A DNA stretch of 64,000 nucleotides, taken from contig JAMPBO010000001.1 of NCBI GenBank assembly GCA_023666705.1, positions 1-64,000 of the forward strand. Reading direction: 5' to 3'. A program made the position numbers and the translations under genes. This stretch comes from Bacteroides sp. Lineage in GTDB: Bacteria > Bacillota > Clostridia > Lachnospirales > Lachnospiraceae. Positions 9,081 through 18,332 of this stretch are shown here, one piece after another (the first letter of the stretch is position 1; every line of letters begins with the position of its first letter). The notes under the pieces were generated by a model. That model was not told where the DNA came from and did no database searches. It was given only the letters and a program-made list of their open reading frames with translations.

Positions 9081-9127
9081 ATTGCACAACGGACGTTAGC
9101 GAAAATTTAAGTTTCGCAATTGATTAG
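9081..9127 (+). repeat. Solo end of a dispersed palindromic repeat
   Basis: Bases 9081-9122 match the reverse complement of 23540-23581 at 32 of 42 positions, including the uninterrupted ACAACGGACGTT and TTTCGCAATTG. It lies just after the hisD stop. Second partial copy of the element family found complete after proB. Confidence 0.65.
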
Positions 9128-9157
9128 TATGAGTGATTATTATCAAGGAGAAAATAT

Positions 9158-10159
9158 ATGAATGATGTAAACTATGGTGTTTCTGATTTGGAGACGCTTA
9201 GAAAAAGAGCACAATTATTTAAAAGGCTTCGGGACGGCGGCTTTGTTGTTTTGTTTATCAGTCTTTGGATTGTACCGTTAATCATGTTTCAAATTACAGG
9301 CGGAACATTTCTTGCTTTTTTGTTTTATGCAATTTATGCGATTGTGGAGGTTTATTTTTTAAAAAGTGCCAAAAAGACGAAGAAGATATATATAAAAGCA
9401 TATAAGGAGGCACTTGTAGTACCTTCCCTTGCAAAAAATTTCCAAAAATATACATATCGTCCTGAGGGGCAGATTAGTAAGGACGAGATAATGAGTCTGG
9501 GACTGTGGAATCAGCAAAGAGATGCCTACGAGGTAAGCTCAGAGGATTTGCTTACGGGAACATATAAAGACGTGTATTATGAACAGGGAGATTTGAATGT
9601 AAGGTTCCATTCTAATAATGGCAAGGTTATGTTAGTCTTTTATGGTGCAATTTCTAAATTCCGTTTTAATAAAAAGGTTTCAGGAAGATTGATTGTTACT
9701 ACGGAGAAGAATTCGCAATATTTTTCTGCCAATGGACTGCCTGCCATAGAGACGGAAAATCAGGAATTTAATTATAAATTTGGCATTTATGCGGAGGAAG
9801 GACATGATGCATTTTATGTTCTGACACCCCACTTTATGGAATATGTGCTCAAGCTGTATGAAACAGTGCCACATTCCCCAAAAAGCGGAAGAGAAATGGT
9901 AATTATGTTTGATGGCAACAGTATGACGATACTGAGAAGTAATGTCAGAATGTTTGAGGTTTCCCTGGAAAAAGAATTTGATTATTTTAAGCTTCAGCAG
10001 GAAATTATAAGCGATATGGACAAAGTACTTAGTGTCGTGGACATTTTGAATATCGGCAGGGAGGAGCTGCCGCAGGAGAAAGCAACGCAGAAAGAAGCGG
10101 TAGAGCAAGAAAATAAAACAGAAAATAATGGAGCAGTTGCTAAATTCCGATTAAAATGA
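9158..10159 (+). CDS. DUF3137-like membrane protein
   Basis: 333 residues with two adjacent N-terminal membrane segments (about 27-45 and 48-68) and a large cytoplasmic domain. The pattern FRFNKKVSGRLIV...FGIYAEEGHDAFYVLTPHFMEYVLKL resembles the DUF3137 family, whose function is unknown. The C-terminal 25 residues are Glu/Gln/Lys-rich and probably disordered. AAGGAG precedes ATG 9158. It is embedded between hisD and hisB, which makes co-expression with histidine genes certain by position but says little about its role. Confidence 0.7.
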   Translation: MNDVNYGVSDLETLRKRAQLFKRLRDGGFVVLFISLWIVPLIMFQITGGTFLAFLFYAIYAIVEVYFLKSAKKTKKIYIKAYKEALVVPSLAKNFQKYTYRPEGQISKDEIMSLGLWNQQRDAYEVSSEDLLTGTYKDVYYEQGDLNVRFHSNNGKVMLVFYGAISKFRFNKKVSGRLIVTTEKNSQYFSANGLPAIETENQEFNYKFGIYAEEGHDAFYVLTPHFMEYVLKLYETVPHSPKSGREMVIMFDGNSMTILRSNVRMFEVSLEKEFDYFKLQQEIISDMDKVLSVVDILNIGREELPQEKATQKEAVEQENKTENNGAVAKFRLK

Positions 10160-10202
10160 TATAATTTATAGTTGTATTTTTGAATGTTAGGAGCGTGATT
10201 GT

Positions 10203-10802
10203 TTGTCTGACAGAGTAGCAGAGATTTCCAGAAAAACAAATGAGACAGATATACGGATGACACTCAATTTAGATGGCACGGGATATGCGAAGGTTGATAC
10301 GGGCATCGGTTTTTTTGACCATATGCTGATTAGCTTTGCAAAGCATGGATTTTTTGATTTGGATTTGACCGTAAAGGGAGATTTATTTGTAGACAGTCAC
10401 CATACCATTGAGGATACGGGCATTGTTCTCGGACAGGCAATACAAAAGGCGTTAGGTGACAAAAGCGGGATAAACCGATTCGGAAACTTTATGCTTCCCA
10501 TGGACGAGACACTTGTGATTTGTGCACTTGATTTGTCAGGAAGACCGTATCTTTCGTATGATTTAAATCTTACGGTTCCACAGGTGGGTTATATGGATAC
10601 GGAGATGGTAAAGGAATTTTTCTATGCCGTTTCATACAGTGGGGCGATGAACCTCCACATAAAGCAGATATCGGGACAAAATAACCACCACATGATAGAG
10701 GCAGCCTTTAAGGCATTTGCAAGAGCACTTGATATGGCGTGTACCTACGACCAAAGGCTTGAAGGAAAAATACTTTCGACAAAGGGAAGCCTGAATGGCT
10801 GA
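10203..10802 (+). CDS. hisB: Imidazoleglycerol-phosphate dehydratase
   Basis: 199 residues from TTG 10203, with AGGAG upstream and the SDRVAEISRKTNETDI start typical of the family. Monofunctional dehydratase (no phosphatase half). The two manganese-binding histidine motifs are visible: DSHHTIEDTG (about 62-71) and NNHHMIEAAFK (about 160-170). GIGFFDHML (about 36-44) is the conserved substrate region. Converts imidazole-glycerol phosphate to imidazole-acetol phosphate. Ends 18 bases before the HisF-like/HisIE fusion. Confidence 0.96.
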   Translation: MSDRVAEISRKTNETDIRMTLNLDGTGYAKVDTGIGFFDHMLISFAKHGFFDLDLTVKGDLFVDSHHTIEDTGIVLGQAIQKALGDKSGINRFGNFMLPMDETLVICALDLSGRPYLSYDLNLTVPQVGYMDTEMVKEFFYAVSYSGAMNLHIKQISGQNNHHMIEAAFKAFARALDMACTYDQRLEGKILSTKGSLNG

Positions 10803-10820
10803 TGATTACAGGGAGGAAAA

Positions 10821-12086
10821 ATGATGGATTACAAAAAGATAGTACCTTGTATTTCTCTTGAAAATCCCATAGAGGACGCATTGTTTTTTAATGATGCGGG
10901 TGCAGATGAAATTGCATTTTTCGACAGCTCCTGTGATAGGGAGGACATTGATAAAAACATTGCAATTATAAAGGAAATCACAAGGCAGATAGATGTACCG
11001 CTGATTGCATGCGGAGGTGTAAGACGTTTAGAGGACATCAAAAAGCTTCTCTATGCAGGAGCGTCAAAGGTATGCATGAAAAGTGCACCGCTGCTTGATA
11101 TCGGAATTGTCAGGGAAGCGTCCGAGCGGTTCGGCTCCGAGCGGATTATCGTGACCATTGATCTTACGGATTGTGACAATCCCGTGGAGTATGGCAGAAG
11201 CCTGAAGAAGAACGGTGCAGGTGAGCTTTTGCTCATACATAAAAATGAACTGAATAATTATGCGGATGTTGTCAAGACTATCAGAAGGGAAGTGGGACTT
11301 CCGGTTATGGCACAGTCCTACTCTGACCACGCAAAGGATGTCTCCTCGCTGCTTAAGGCTACGGAGGCTGAGGTTATCAGCCTATACAACATAAACAGAC
11401 ATGATATTATGGAAATCAAGCAACAGTGTAAGTCTGACGGTGTTTTGGTAAATCTGTTTGAAAGCCGTATAAAGTTTGATGAATTTAAGACAAACAGCGA
11501 CGGACTGGTACCGGTTATTGTACAGCATTACAAAACCGATGCGGTTCTGATGCTTGCCTACATGAATAAAGAGGCATTTGAAAAAACAATTACAACGGGA
11601 CGTATGACATATTACAGCCGAAGCAGACAGGAGTTGTGGACGAAGGGAGAGACAAGCGGACATTTTCAGTTTGTCAAGTCGCTTACCCTTGATTGTGACA
11701 AGGATACCATTCTTGCAAAGGTTTCACAAATCGGAGCGGCATGTCACACGGGAAGTCCTACATGCTTCTTTACAGACCTTGTAAAGAAGGAATATAACGA
11801 TACCAATCCACTCAAGGTGTTTATGGAGGAGTATGAAATCATACGGGACCGTAAAAATAATCCGAAGGAAGGCTCATACACCAATTATCTTTTTGACAAG
11901 GGTATTGATAAGATACTGAAAAAGGTTGGTGAGGAAGCAACCGAGATTGTGATTGCAGCAAAAAATCCTGACCGTGAGGAGGTCAAATATGAAATATCGG
12001 ATTTTCTCTATCATATGATGGTGCTTATGGTAGAGTGTGGTGTTTCATGGGAGGATGTAATAAAGGAACTTGCAGACAGAAGATGA
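10821..12086 (+). CDS. hisIE: HisF-like domain fused to phosphoribosyl-AMP cyclohydrolase/phosphoribosyl-ATP pyrophosphatase
   Basis: 421 residues in three parts. Residues about 1-215 follow HisF ([41 protein letters not shown]), but the catalytic Asp of the CLDV motif is Ser, and the DRDGT and late SGGAG phosphate-binding loops are replaced by HKNEL and QSYSD. Residues about 225-325 are HisI, with the metal-site elements DCDKD and ACHTGSPTC. Residues about 340-421 are HisE (VGEEATE, DFLYHMM). HisI and HisE should be active (steps 2 and 3); the HisF-like part appears non-catalytic. ATG 10821 and 10824 are both possible starts. Confidence 0.92.
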   Translation: MMDYKKIVPCISLENPIEDALFFNDAGADEIAFFDSSCDREDIDKNIAIIKEITRQIDVPLIACGGVRRLEDIKKLLYAGASKVCMKSAPLLDIGIVREASERFGSERIIVTIDLTDCDNPVEYGRSLKKNGAGELLLIHKNELNNYADVVKTIRREVGLPVMAQSYSDHAKDVSSLLKATEAEVISLYNINRHDIMEIKQQCKSDGVLVNLFESRIKFDEFKTNSDGLVPVIVQHYKTDAVLMLAYMNKEAFEKTITTGRMTYYSRSRQELWTKGETSGHFQFVKSLTLDCDKDTILAKVSQIGAACHTGSPTCFFTDLVKKEYNDTNPLKVFMEEYEIIRDRKNNPKEGSYTNYLFDKGIDKILKKVGEEATEIVIAAKNPDREEVKYEISDFLYHMMVLMVECGVSWEDVIKELADRR

Positions 12087-12106
12087 TATGATAGGAGGAT
12101 ATTGAA

Positions 12107-12250
12107 ATGGGAGCACTTTTAACTGAGGTTGTCACTTATATTATTAAATTTTTTGCAATGATTTTTTGTGCCGGACTTGGAATTTACGTTGGCAAAATAT
12201 TGAGAAAGAGAAAAAACGAAAAGATAGCTGCTGAAAATACCGAGCAGTAA
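12107..12250 (+). CDS. Small single-pass membrane protein (47 aa)
   Basis: A 47-residue frame from ATG 12107, preceded by AGGAGG (12093-12098) at good spacing and lying 20 bases after the his fusion gene and 16 before alaS. One hydrophobic segment (about 8-31, YIIKFFAMIFCAGLGIYVGK) is followed by a basic/charged tail (ILRKRKNEK). The tight operon fit and good ribosome site make it a real gene; family and function not recognised. Confidence 0.7.
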   Translation: MGALLTEVVTYIIKFFAMIFCAGLGIYVGKILRKRKNEKIAAENTEQ

Positions 12251-12266
12251 TCAGGAGGACAGTAAA

Positions 12267-14903
12267 TTGAAGAACTACGGTGTAAATGAACTTAGAAAAA
12301 TGTTTTTGGAGTTTTTTGAGAGCAAAGAGCATCTTAAGATGAACAGCTTTTCGCTGATTCCACACAATGATAACAGTCTGCTGCTCATCAATTCGGGAAT
12401 GGCTCCATTAAAGCCTTATTTCACGGGACAGGAAATTCCGCCGAAAAAAAGGGTTACAACATGCCAGAAATGCATCCGTACAGGTGATATTGAAAATGTG
12501 GGAAAGACAGCAAGGCATGGTACATTCTTTGAAATGCTTGGAAATTTCTCCTTCGGGGATTATTTTAAGCATGAGGCAATTGCATGGACATGGGAATTTT
12601 TAACGGATGTGGTAGGTCTTGATGCAGACAGGCTCTATCCGTCTGTCTATGTTGATGACGATGAGGCATTTCATATCTGGAATCAGGAGATTGGAATTGC
12701 TCCGGAAAGAATATTTAAGTTTGGCAAGGCGGATAACTTCTGGGAGCATGGTGCAGGACCTTGCGGACCTTGTTCTGAGGTTTACTATGACAGAGGCGAA
12801 AAGTATGGCTGTGGCAAGCCTGACTGTACGGTTGGATGCGACTGTGACCGGTATATGGAGGTCTGGAACAACGTATTTACCCAGTTTGACAATGACGGTA
12901 AGGGCAATTATGAGGAGCTTGAGCATAAGAACATAGATACAGGAATGGGGCTTGAACGGCTTGCAGTTGTGGTTCAGGACGTTGATTCCATATTTGATGT
13001 TGATACGATAAAGGCAATTCGGGATAAAATTTGTGACATGGCACATGTTACATATAAGGAAAATGAAAAAAAGGACGTATCAATCCGTCTGATTACGGAT
13101 CATATCCGCTCCGTCACATTTATGACCAGTGATGGCATTTTGCCGTCCAATGAGGGCAGGGGATATGTGTTAAGGAGACTGCTTCGCCGTGCAGCACGTC
13201 ACGGAAGGCTTTTAGGCATTGAGGGAAGCTTTTTGGCAAAGCTTTCTAAGACTGTGATTGAGGTGTCACATGATGCATATCCTGAGCTTTTGGAAAAACA
13301 GGAGCACATTTTCGCGACCTTAAATCAGGAGGAGGAAAACTTCAACAAAACGATAGACCAGGGACTTTCCATACTGAATACATTTATTGCAGATATTAAA
13401 AAGTCGGGCAAAAATGAGCTTGGTGGGGAACATGCATTTAAGCTTTATGATACCTATGGATTTCCACTTGATTTGACAAAAGAAATCTTGGAGGAGGCAG
13501 GTATTTCGGTTGACGGGGACGGCTTTGACAAGGCGATGCAGATTCAGAGGGAAACTGCACGTAAGGCACGTAAGACTACAAACTATATGGGAGCAGACGC
13601 TACCGTATATGAGCAGATTCCTGCCTCGGTTGAGACAAATTTTGTGGGCTATGACAAGCTTACGGCTGAATCCTCCATCGTAGCCATGACAAATGAGGAA
13701 ACGGTTGTTGATAAGCTTTCCGAGGGCGAATCAGGTGCTATCCTTGTAGTGGATACACCATTTTATGCCACCATGGGTGGACAGTGCGGTGATACGGGAA
13801 TCATCAAAACATTAAACAGCACATTTGTGGTAAAGGATACGGTCAAGGTTGTAGGAGGAAAGACGGCACATATCGGCTATGTGGAGTCAGGTGATTTTTC
13901 GTTAAACGAGACGGTAACGCTTGTTGTGGACAGCGAGCAAAGAGCACTTACCTGTAAGAACCATTCTGCAACCCATTTGCTTCAAAAGGCACTTAAGATA
14001 GTGCTTGGGGGACATGTGGAGCAGGCAGGCTCCTATGTGTCAAAGGACAGATTAAGGTTTGATTTTACCCATATGCAGGCGATGACCAAAGAAGAAATTG
14101 AAAAGGTCGAGGCAATTGTAAATGCGGAAATCGAAAAGGATTTAAGTGTTTCTACAGATGTTATGAGCCTTGAAGATGCAAAAAAGACAGGTGCCATGGC
14201 ACTGTTTGGGGAAAAGTACGGGGATACGGTAAGGGTTGTATCCATGGGTGAATTTTCCAGGGAGCTTTGCGGTGGTACGCATGTTCCAAATACAAATGTG
14301 ATAGGAAGCTTTAAAATAATTTCAGAGCAGGGTGTTGCCGCAGGCGTAAGAAGAATTGAGGCACTTACGTCCAAGGGAGCCATGGAGTATTATGCAAAGC
14401 TTGAGGAGGAGCTTTTGTCTGCTGCTGCAGCGGCGAAGACGGAGCCTGCCAAGCTGGCTGAGCGTATTACGGCAATGCTGGCTGAAATAAAAGCACTTCA
14501 GGCAGAAAACCAGAAGCTTAAGGATAAGATGGCAAAATCCTCTGTGGGTGATGCAATGGCGGACGCAGTAGAGGTATCGGGTATAAAAATTCTTCCTGTA
14601 AAAATGAAGGATGTTGATATGAATGCCCTCCGTAATCTTGGTGATGATTTTAAGGCAAAGCTTGGAAGCTCAGTTATCATTCTCGCCTCCGATATGGGAG
14701 ACAAGGTAAACCTGATTGTTATGGCGACGGACGATGCAGTTGCCAAGGGAGCACACGCAGGAAATATAATTAAGGAAATTGCTCCTATGGTTGGCGGTGG
14801 CGGTGGCGGACGCCCGAACATGGCACAGGCAGGCGGAAAAAATCCTCAGGGAATTGACGATGCACTGGCAGCCGGAGTAGATAAGGTGAAGGCACAGTTA
14901 TAG
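12267..14903 (+). CDS. alaS: Alanyl-tRNA synthetase
   Basis: 878 residues, full length. TTG 12267 has AGGAGG 8 bases upstream. Charges tRNA-Ala. Class-II core motifs (RTGDIENVG..RH.TFFEMLGNFSFGDYF), editing-domain zinc motif HSATHLL (about 570) with CGGTHV (about 668), and the C-terminal DHHA1 region ending in a Gly-rich GGGGGGRPNMAQAGG. A cysteine-rich insert at about 175-195 (CGKPDCTVGCDCDR) is seen in many bacterial AlaRS. Last gene of the his transcript by spacing; no separate promoter or T-box was seen before it. Confidence 0.97.
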   Translation: MKNYGVNELRKMFLEFFESKEHLKMNSFSLIPHNDNSLLLINSGMAPLKPYFTGQEIPPKKRVTTCQKCIRTGDIENVGKTARHGTFFEMLGNFSFGDYFKHEAIAWTWEFLTDVVGLDADRLYPSVYVDDDEAFHIWNQEIGIAPERIFKFGKADNFWEHGAGPCGPCSEVYYDRGEKYGCGKPDCTVGCDCDRYMEVWNNVFTQFDNDGKGNYEELEHKNIDTGMGLERLAVVVQDVDSIFDVDTIKAIRDKICDMAHVTYKENEKKDVSIRLITDHIRSVTFMTSDGILPSNEGRGYVLRRLLRRAARHGRLLGIEGSFLAKLSKTVIEVSHDAYPELLEKQEHIFATLNQEEENFNKTIDQGLSILNTFIADIKKSGKNELGGEHAFKLYDTYGFPLDLTKEILEEAGISVDGDGFDKAMQIQRETARKARKTTNYMGADATVYEQIPASVETNFVGYDKLTAESSIVAMTNEETVVDKLSEGESGAILVVDTPFYATMGGQCGDTGIIKTLNSTFVVKDTVKVVGGKTAHIGYVESGDFSLNETVTLVVDSEQRALTCKNHSATHLLQKALKIVLGGHVEQAGSYVSKDRLRFDFTHMQAMTKEEIEKVEAIVNAEIEKDLSVSTDVMSLEDAKKTGAMALFGEKYGDTVRVVSMGEFSRELCGGTHVPNTNVIGSFKIISEQGVAAGVRRIEALTSKGAMEYYAKLEEELLSAAAAAKTEPAKLAERITAMLAEIKALQAENQKLKDKMAKSSVGDAMADAVEVSGIKILPVKMKDVDMNALRNLGDDFKAKLGSSVIILASDMGDKVNLIVMATDDAVAKGAHAGNIIKEIAPMVGGGGGGRPNMAQAGGKNPQGIDDALAAGVDKVKAQL

Positions 14904-14952
14904 ACGTTTTTGAATGAAAGTACAAAAAATTGCCAAAAAAAACATTTTTTAG

Positions 14953-14980
14953 TTGACGAAAAAATATATTGTGTTATAAT
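14953..14980 (+). promoter_or_regulatory. Promoter of rpsU
   Basis: TTGACG at 14953-14958, a 16-base spacer and TATAAT at 14975-14980 with an extended -10 (TGT just upstream). About 90 bases of leader follow before rpsU. Confidence 0.75.
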
Positions 14981-15078
14981 TAAGGATGTGCAATTTGGAG
15001 AATACCCAAACAGTTGTTGATTGGCACGAAAGATTTGATATTTGATATTTTGCAACTGGAGGGAGGGTGAGGATTAGT

Positions 15079-15255
15079 ATGTCTAACGTAATCGTAAAAG
15101 AGAATGAGACTTTGGATAGTGCACTTCGCAGATTCAAGAGAAACTGTGCGAAGGCAGGTATTCAGCAGGAGATTCGTAAGAGAGAGCATTACGAAAAGCC
15201 GAGTGTGAAGCGTAAGAAGAAGTCAGAAGCAGCTAGAAAGCGTAAGTATAAATAA
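15079..15255 (+). CDS. rpsU: 30S ribosomal protein S21
   Basis: 58 residues from ATG 15079, preceded by GGAGGGAGGGTGAGG; an upstream start at 15067 would add MRIS and is not needed. Sequence [20 protein letters not shown] followed by a very basic tail ([15 protein letters not shown]) is S21. It is monocistronic: its own promoter lies upstream and a hairpin terminator follows within 15 bases. Confidence 0.97.
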   Translation: MSNVIVKENETLDSALRRFKRNCAKAGIQQEIRKREHYEKPSVKRKKKSEAARKRKYK

Positions 15256-15267
15256 GCTTATTATAAA

Positions 15268-15298
15268 GATGTTACCTTTGCGGGTGGCATCTTTTTTT
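15268..15298 (+). terminator. Rho-independent terminator of rpsU
   Basis: A 9-bp stem including two G-T pairs (GATGTTACC / GGTGGCATC), a 6-base loop and seven T residues. Confidence 0.85.
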
Positions 15299-15335
15299 AT
15301 TGCGGGGAATATATTTAAAACAAAATGAGTTTTTT

Positions 15336-15539
15336 ATGACCAGAGTAACCTTGGTAGACCAGAAAAAAGTATACATAGACGGTTATAAAACCGTGGTATC
15401 CATAGACGACAACAAAATTGTCATTGATTGCAAAAACAAGCTGCTTGAAATTAACGGTTCCAATTTAAGCATCCTGCTTTTTACGGGGATTGAAATGACA
15501 GTTGCAGGCTTTATCAGCAGTATTGCGTGGAAATATTAA
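15336..15539 (+). CDS. yqfC: YabP/YqfC family sporulation protein
   Basis: 67 residues from ATG 15336; TTG 15300 would add 12 residues, and neither start has a clear ribosome site. The body (TRVTLVDQKKVYIDGYKTVVS...INGSNLSI) is the YqfC/YabP fold. The N-terminal helix present in Bacillus YqfC is almost missing. Required in sporulation in Bacillus, under sigma-E. The following yqfD-phoH-ybeY order is the standard neighbourhood and supports the assignment. Confidence 0.8.
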   Translation: MTRVTLVDQKKVYIDGYKTVVSIDDNKIVIDCKNKLLEINGSNLSILLFTGIEMTVAGFISSIAWKY

Positions 15540-15557
15540 ATTTTTGTGGTGATATAT

Positions 15558-16766
15558 ATGATAAAAAAAATACTAAATTTTTTAGCGGGATACGTTCTTG
15601 TCTCCATACATGGTGACGGGGTTGACCGTTTTATCAATATCTGTATGGCAAAAAAACTGCATATATGGAGCATCAAAAAGGATAAAAATAAAACCCTGCT
15701 TTATGTCAGCAGAACGGATTTTCAGAAATTCGGTTCCTTTGTGGAAAAGACAGGTGTAGAAATTCATGTTATAAAAAGCTTAGGAATCCCATTTCTGTAT
15801 GAAAAAAACAAAAAAAGAAAGTGCTTCGTCATCGGTTTTTTTCTGTTTTTATTTTTGGTATGGGAATTTACTACATTTGTATGGGATATCAATATAAGTG
15901 GCGAGGGCAGGTATTCTGCGGAGGAAATAGAAAAGAACATCAAGCAAAATTATGTGCAGCTTGGGACAAAGCTTACAGAGGTAAACTGTTCGGATTTAGA
16001 AAAAATGCTCAGGGATGAATATTCTGACATTGCATGGATTAGCTGCGAACTAAAGGGCACCCAGCTGAATATAAAGCTGACTGAGACGATTTTGCCTGAG
16101 GATATAGAAAAACAGAGCAAGCCCTGTAATATTGTTGCGTCAAAGGACTGCATTATATCGGATATGATTATAAAAAACGGTACGGGAATGTTTGAAGCAG
16201 GTGCGGAGGTCAAAAAGGGAGATATCATTATTACGGGTGCGGTAAACATTTACAATGAATATGATGAGCTGATTGAGACAAACTATGTTCCGGCATCAGG
16301 AATTGTGTACGGGCAGAGCAAAATGCCTTATGAGGATGCATTTGATTTGTCCCATTACGAAAAAAACTATACGGGGAAAAAGAAGCACTATTACGGAATT
16401 ATTTATGGTGACAATTTATTTGAACCGTTTCAGTATGATATGAGCTACAATAACTGTGACATCATAACAAGCTATGACGGAGTACGTATATTTGACACCT
16501 TTTACCTGCCGCTTACCTGCAAGAAAACCACGGTTTCCGAGTATGAGCCGGAGCTTGCAGCGTATACGGAACAAGAGGCGGTTGAAAAGGCAAAAAATAA
16601 GCTGAATGTATATATGGCAGAGCTTAAGAAAAAAGGGGTGGAAATACTGCAAAATAATGTTAAAATATACGTTAAGGACGGCAAATGTATTGCCTCAGGA
16701 TATCTTGTGGTAAAGGAGATTGTGGGGATTCCATTAGAGCTGTCTGTATTTGAACAAGGAGATTAA
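15558..16766 (+). CDS. yqfD: Sporulation protein YqfD
   Basis: 402 residues from ATG 15558 (GGTGAT just upstream; GTG 15546 is an alternative). Begins with NFLAGYVLVSIHGDGVDRF, as in the family. One membrane segment lies at about 91-110, then an external region (DINISGEGRYSAEEIE...) of POTRA/FtsQ-like appearance. Needed for sporulation in Bacillus and usually made in the mother cell. It sits 18 bases after yqfC and its end nearly touches phoH, so the group is one operon. Confidence 0.9.
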   Translation: MIKKILNFLAGYVLVSIHGDGVDRFINICMAKKLHIWSIKKDKNKTLLYVSRTDFQKFGSFVEKTGVEIHVIKSLGIPFLYEKNKKRKCFVIGFFLFLFLVWEFTTFVWDINISGEGRYSAEEIEKNIKQNYVQLGTKLTEVNCSDLEKMLRDEYSDIAWISCELKGTQLNIKLTETILPEDIEKQSKPCNIVASKDCIISDMIIKNGTGMFEAGAEVKKGDIIITGAVNIYNEYDELIETNYVPASGIVYGQSKMPYEDAFDLSHYEKNYTGKKKHYYGIIYGDNLFEPFQYDMSYNNCDIITSYDGVRIFDTFYLPLTCKKTTVSEYEPELAAYTEQEAVEKAKNKLNVYMAELKKKGVEILQNNVKIYVKDGKCIASGYLVVKEIVGIPLELSVFEQGD

Positions 16767-16773
16767 ATTACGT

Positions 16774-17751
16774 ATGAGTTCCTATTCTGAAAATATTACC
16801 ATACCGGGTGAGCATATCCAAAATGTGTTTGGACAGTATGATAAAAACATCAAAATAATCGAAAAGGAATATAACTTAGCGGTTGTACTTCGGGATGACA
16901 CCTTAAAGCTTGTGGGCGGAGAGGTTAATGTAAAAAGAGCGGTATCTGTTTTGGAGGAAATGATTAAGTTAGCCCAAAATGGTAATGCTATTACAGAGCA
17001 AACGATTAAATATGCAATTTCCATGTCAAAAACAGGAAATACACAGGTGGTAAGTGAGCTTGATATGGACGTAATCTGCCATACCGTAAGCGGTAAACCC
17101 GTGAAACCAAAGACACTTGGACAAAAGAAGTACTGTCAGGCGATTGAGAAGAACATGATTGTTTTTGGTGTGGGACCGGCAGGAACGGGAAAAACCTATC
17201 TTGCAATGGCAAAGGCAATTACTGCATTTAAAAACAATGAAGTGGGAAGAATTATTCTTACAAGACCTGCCATAGAAGCTGGGGAGAAGCTGGGATTTTT
17301 GCCGGGTGACCTGCAAAGCAAGGTTGACCCCTACTTGAGACCGCTCTATGATGCACTTTATGAAATTATGGGTGCAGAATCCTTTCTCCGGAATATGGAA
17401 AAGGGATTGATTGAAGTAGCACCGCTTGCTTATATGAGAGGCAGAACATTAGATAACGCATATATTGTTTTGGACGAGGCTCAAAATACAACGCCTGCCC
17501 AAATGAAAATGTTTCTTACCAGAATCGGTTTTGGCAGCAAAGCAATTATCACAGGTGATTTGTCCCAAAAGGATTTGCCGAGGGATACAAAATCGGGGCT
17601 TGAAATTGCCTTAAAGGTAATACGGTCAATCGAGGAAATATCGGTTATTCATTTTACAAGTGATGATGTAGTGAGACATCCTCTTGTACAAAAGATTGTG
17701 GATGCATATGAGCAATATGATGCAAGACAGTCGAGGGCAAAAAATAAGTGA
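16774..17751 (+). CDS. phoH: PhoH family ATPase
   Basis: 325 residues from ATG 16774 (AAGGAG at 16756-16761; TTG 16750 would overlap yqfD). N-terminal KH-like segment (about 1-85), then a P-loop domain with Walker A GPAGTGKT (about 135-142) and Walker B YIVLDEAQN (about 230-238), and SDDVVRHPLVQKIV near the end. PhoH-like proteins are cytoplasmic nucleotidases linked to RNA metabolism. Adjacent to ybeY, a rRNA maturation factor, as in most Firmicutes. Confidence 0.95.
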   Translation: MSSYSENITIPGEHIQNVFGQYDKNIKIIEKEYNLAVVLRDDTLKLVGGEVNVKRAVSVLEEMIKLAQNGNAITEQTIKYAISMSKTGNTQVVSELDMDVICHTVSGKPVKPKTLGQKKYCQAIEKNMIVFGVGPAGTGKTYLAMAKAITAFKNNEVGRIILTRPAIEAGEKLGFLPGDLQSKVDPYLRPLYDALYEIMGAESFLRNMEKGLIEVAPLAYMRGRTLDNAYIVLDEAQNTTPAQMKMFLTRIGFGSKAIITGDLSQKDLPRDTKSGLEIALKVIRSIEEISVIHFTSDDVVRHPLVQKIVDAYEQYDARQSRAKNK

Positions 17752-17819
17752 ACCCTTGATAAGTCTCATCTGATATGATAAAATGTGTTAGTTATGACAA
17801 AGGATGCGAGGTTTTACCC

Positions 17820-18332
17820 ATGAGTGTTTTTTTTGATATTGATACACCGCTTGAGGTTCCTACTAACTATGAGGCGATAGTTACGGATATTATTGAAGCA
17901 TCCTTGGATTATCTGAAATGTCCTTATGATTGTGAGGTAACTGTTTTATTTACCGATAATTCCGGAATTCAAGCCATTAATCAGGAACAAAGAAGCATTG
18001 ATAGGCCTACGGATGTTTTATCGTTCCCTATGCTTGAATTTGAGACGGCAGGTGATTTCTCATTTATCAGGGATGAGGAAATGTGGAATTTTAATCCGGA
18101 CAGCGGAGAGCTTCTCCTTGGAGATATTGTGTTAAATATCAACCGTGTTGAGGAGCAGGCAAAAAGCTATGGTCATACGAGAAGAAGGGAGCTTGCGTTC
18201 TTAACGGCACACAGCATGCTTCACCTTGCAGGCTTTGACCATATGGAGGATGATGAAAGAATCATAATGGAAGAAAAACAAGAAGAAATTCTTAACATGA
18301 AAGGATACACGAGGGATAATGAAAAAGAGTAA
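17820..18332 (+). CDS. ybeY: Endoribonuclease/rRNA maturation factor YbeY
   Basis: 170 residues from ATG 17820, which has GCGAGG 7 bases upstream; the longer frame from 17775 has no ribosome site. The zinc motif HxxxHxxGxDH is present as HSMLHLAGFDH (about 135-145), and RPTDVLSFP (about 62-70) is the conserved substrate region. Acts in 16S rRNA 3'-end processing and ribosome quality control. Overlaps the next gene by 14 bases. Confidence 0.95.
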   Translation: MSVFFDIDTPLEVPTNYEAIVTDIIEASLDYLKCPYDCEVTVLFTDNSGIQAINQEQRSIDRPTDVLSFPMLEFETAGDFSFIRDEEMWNFNPDSGELLLGDIVLNINRVEEQAKSYGHTRRRELAFLTAHSMLHLAGFDHMEDDERIIMEEKQEEILNMKGYTRDNEKE

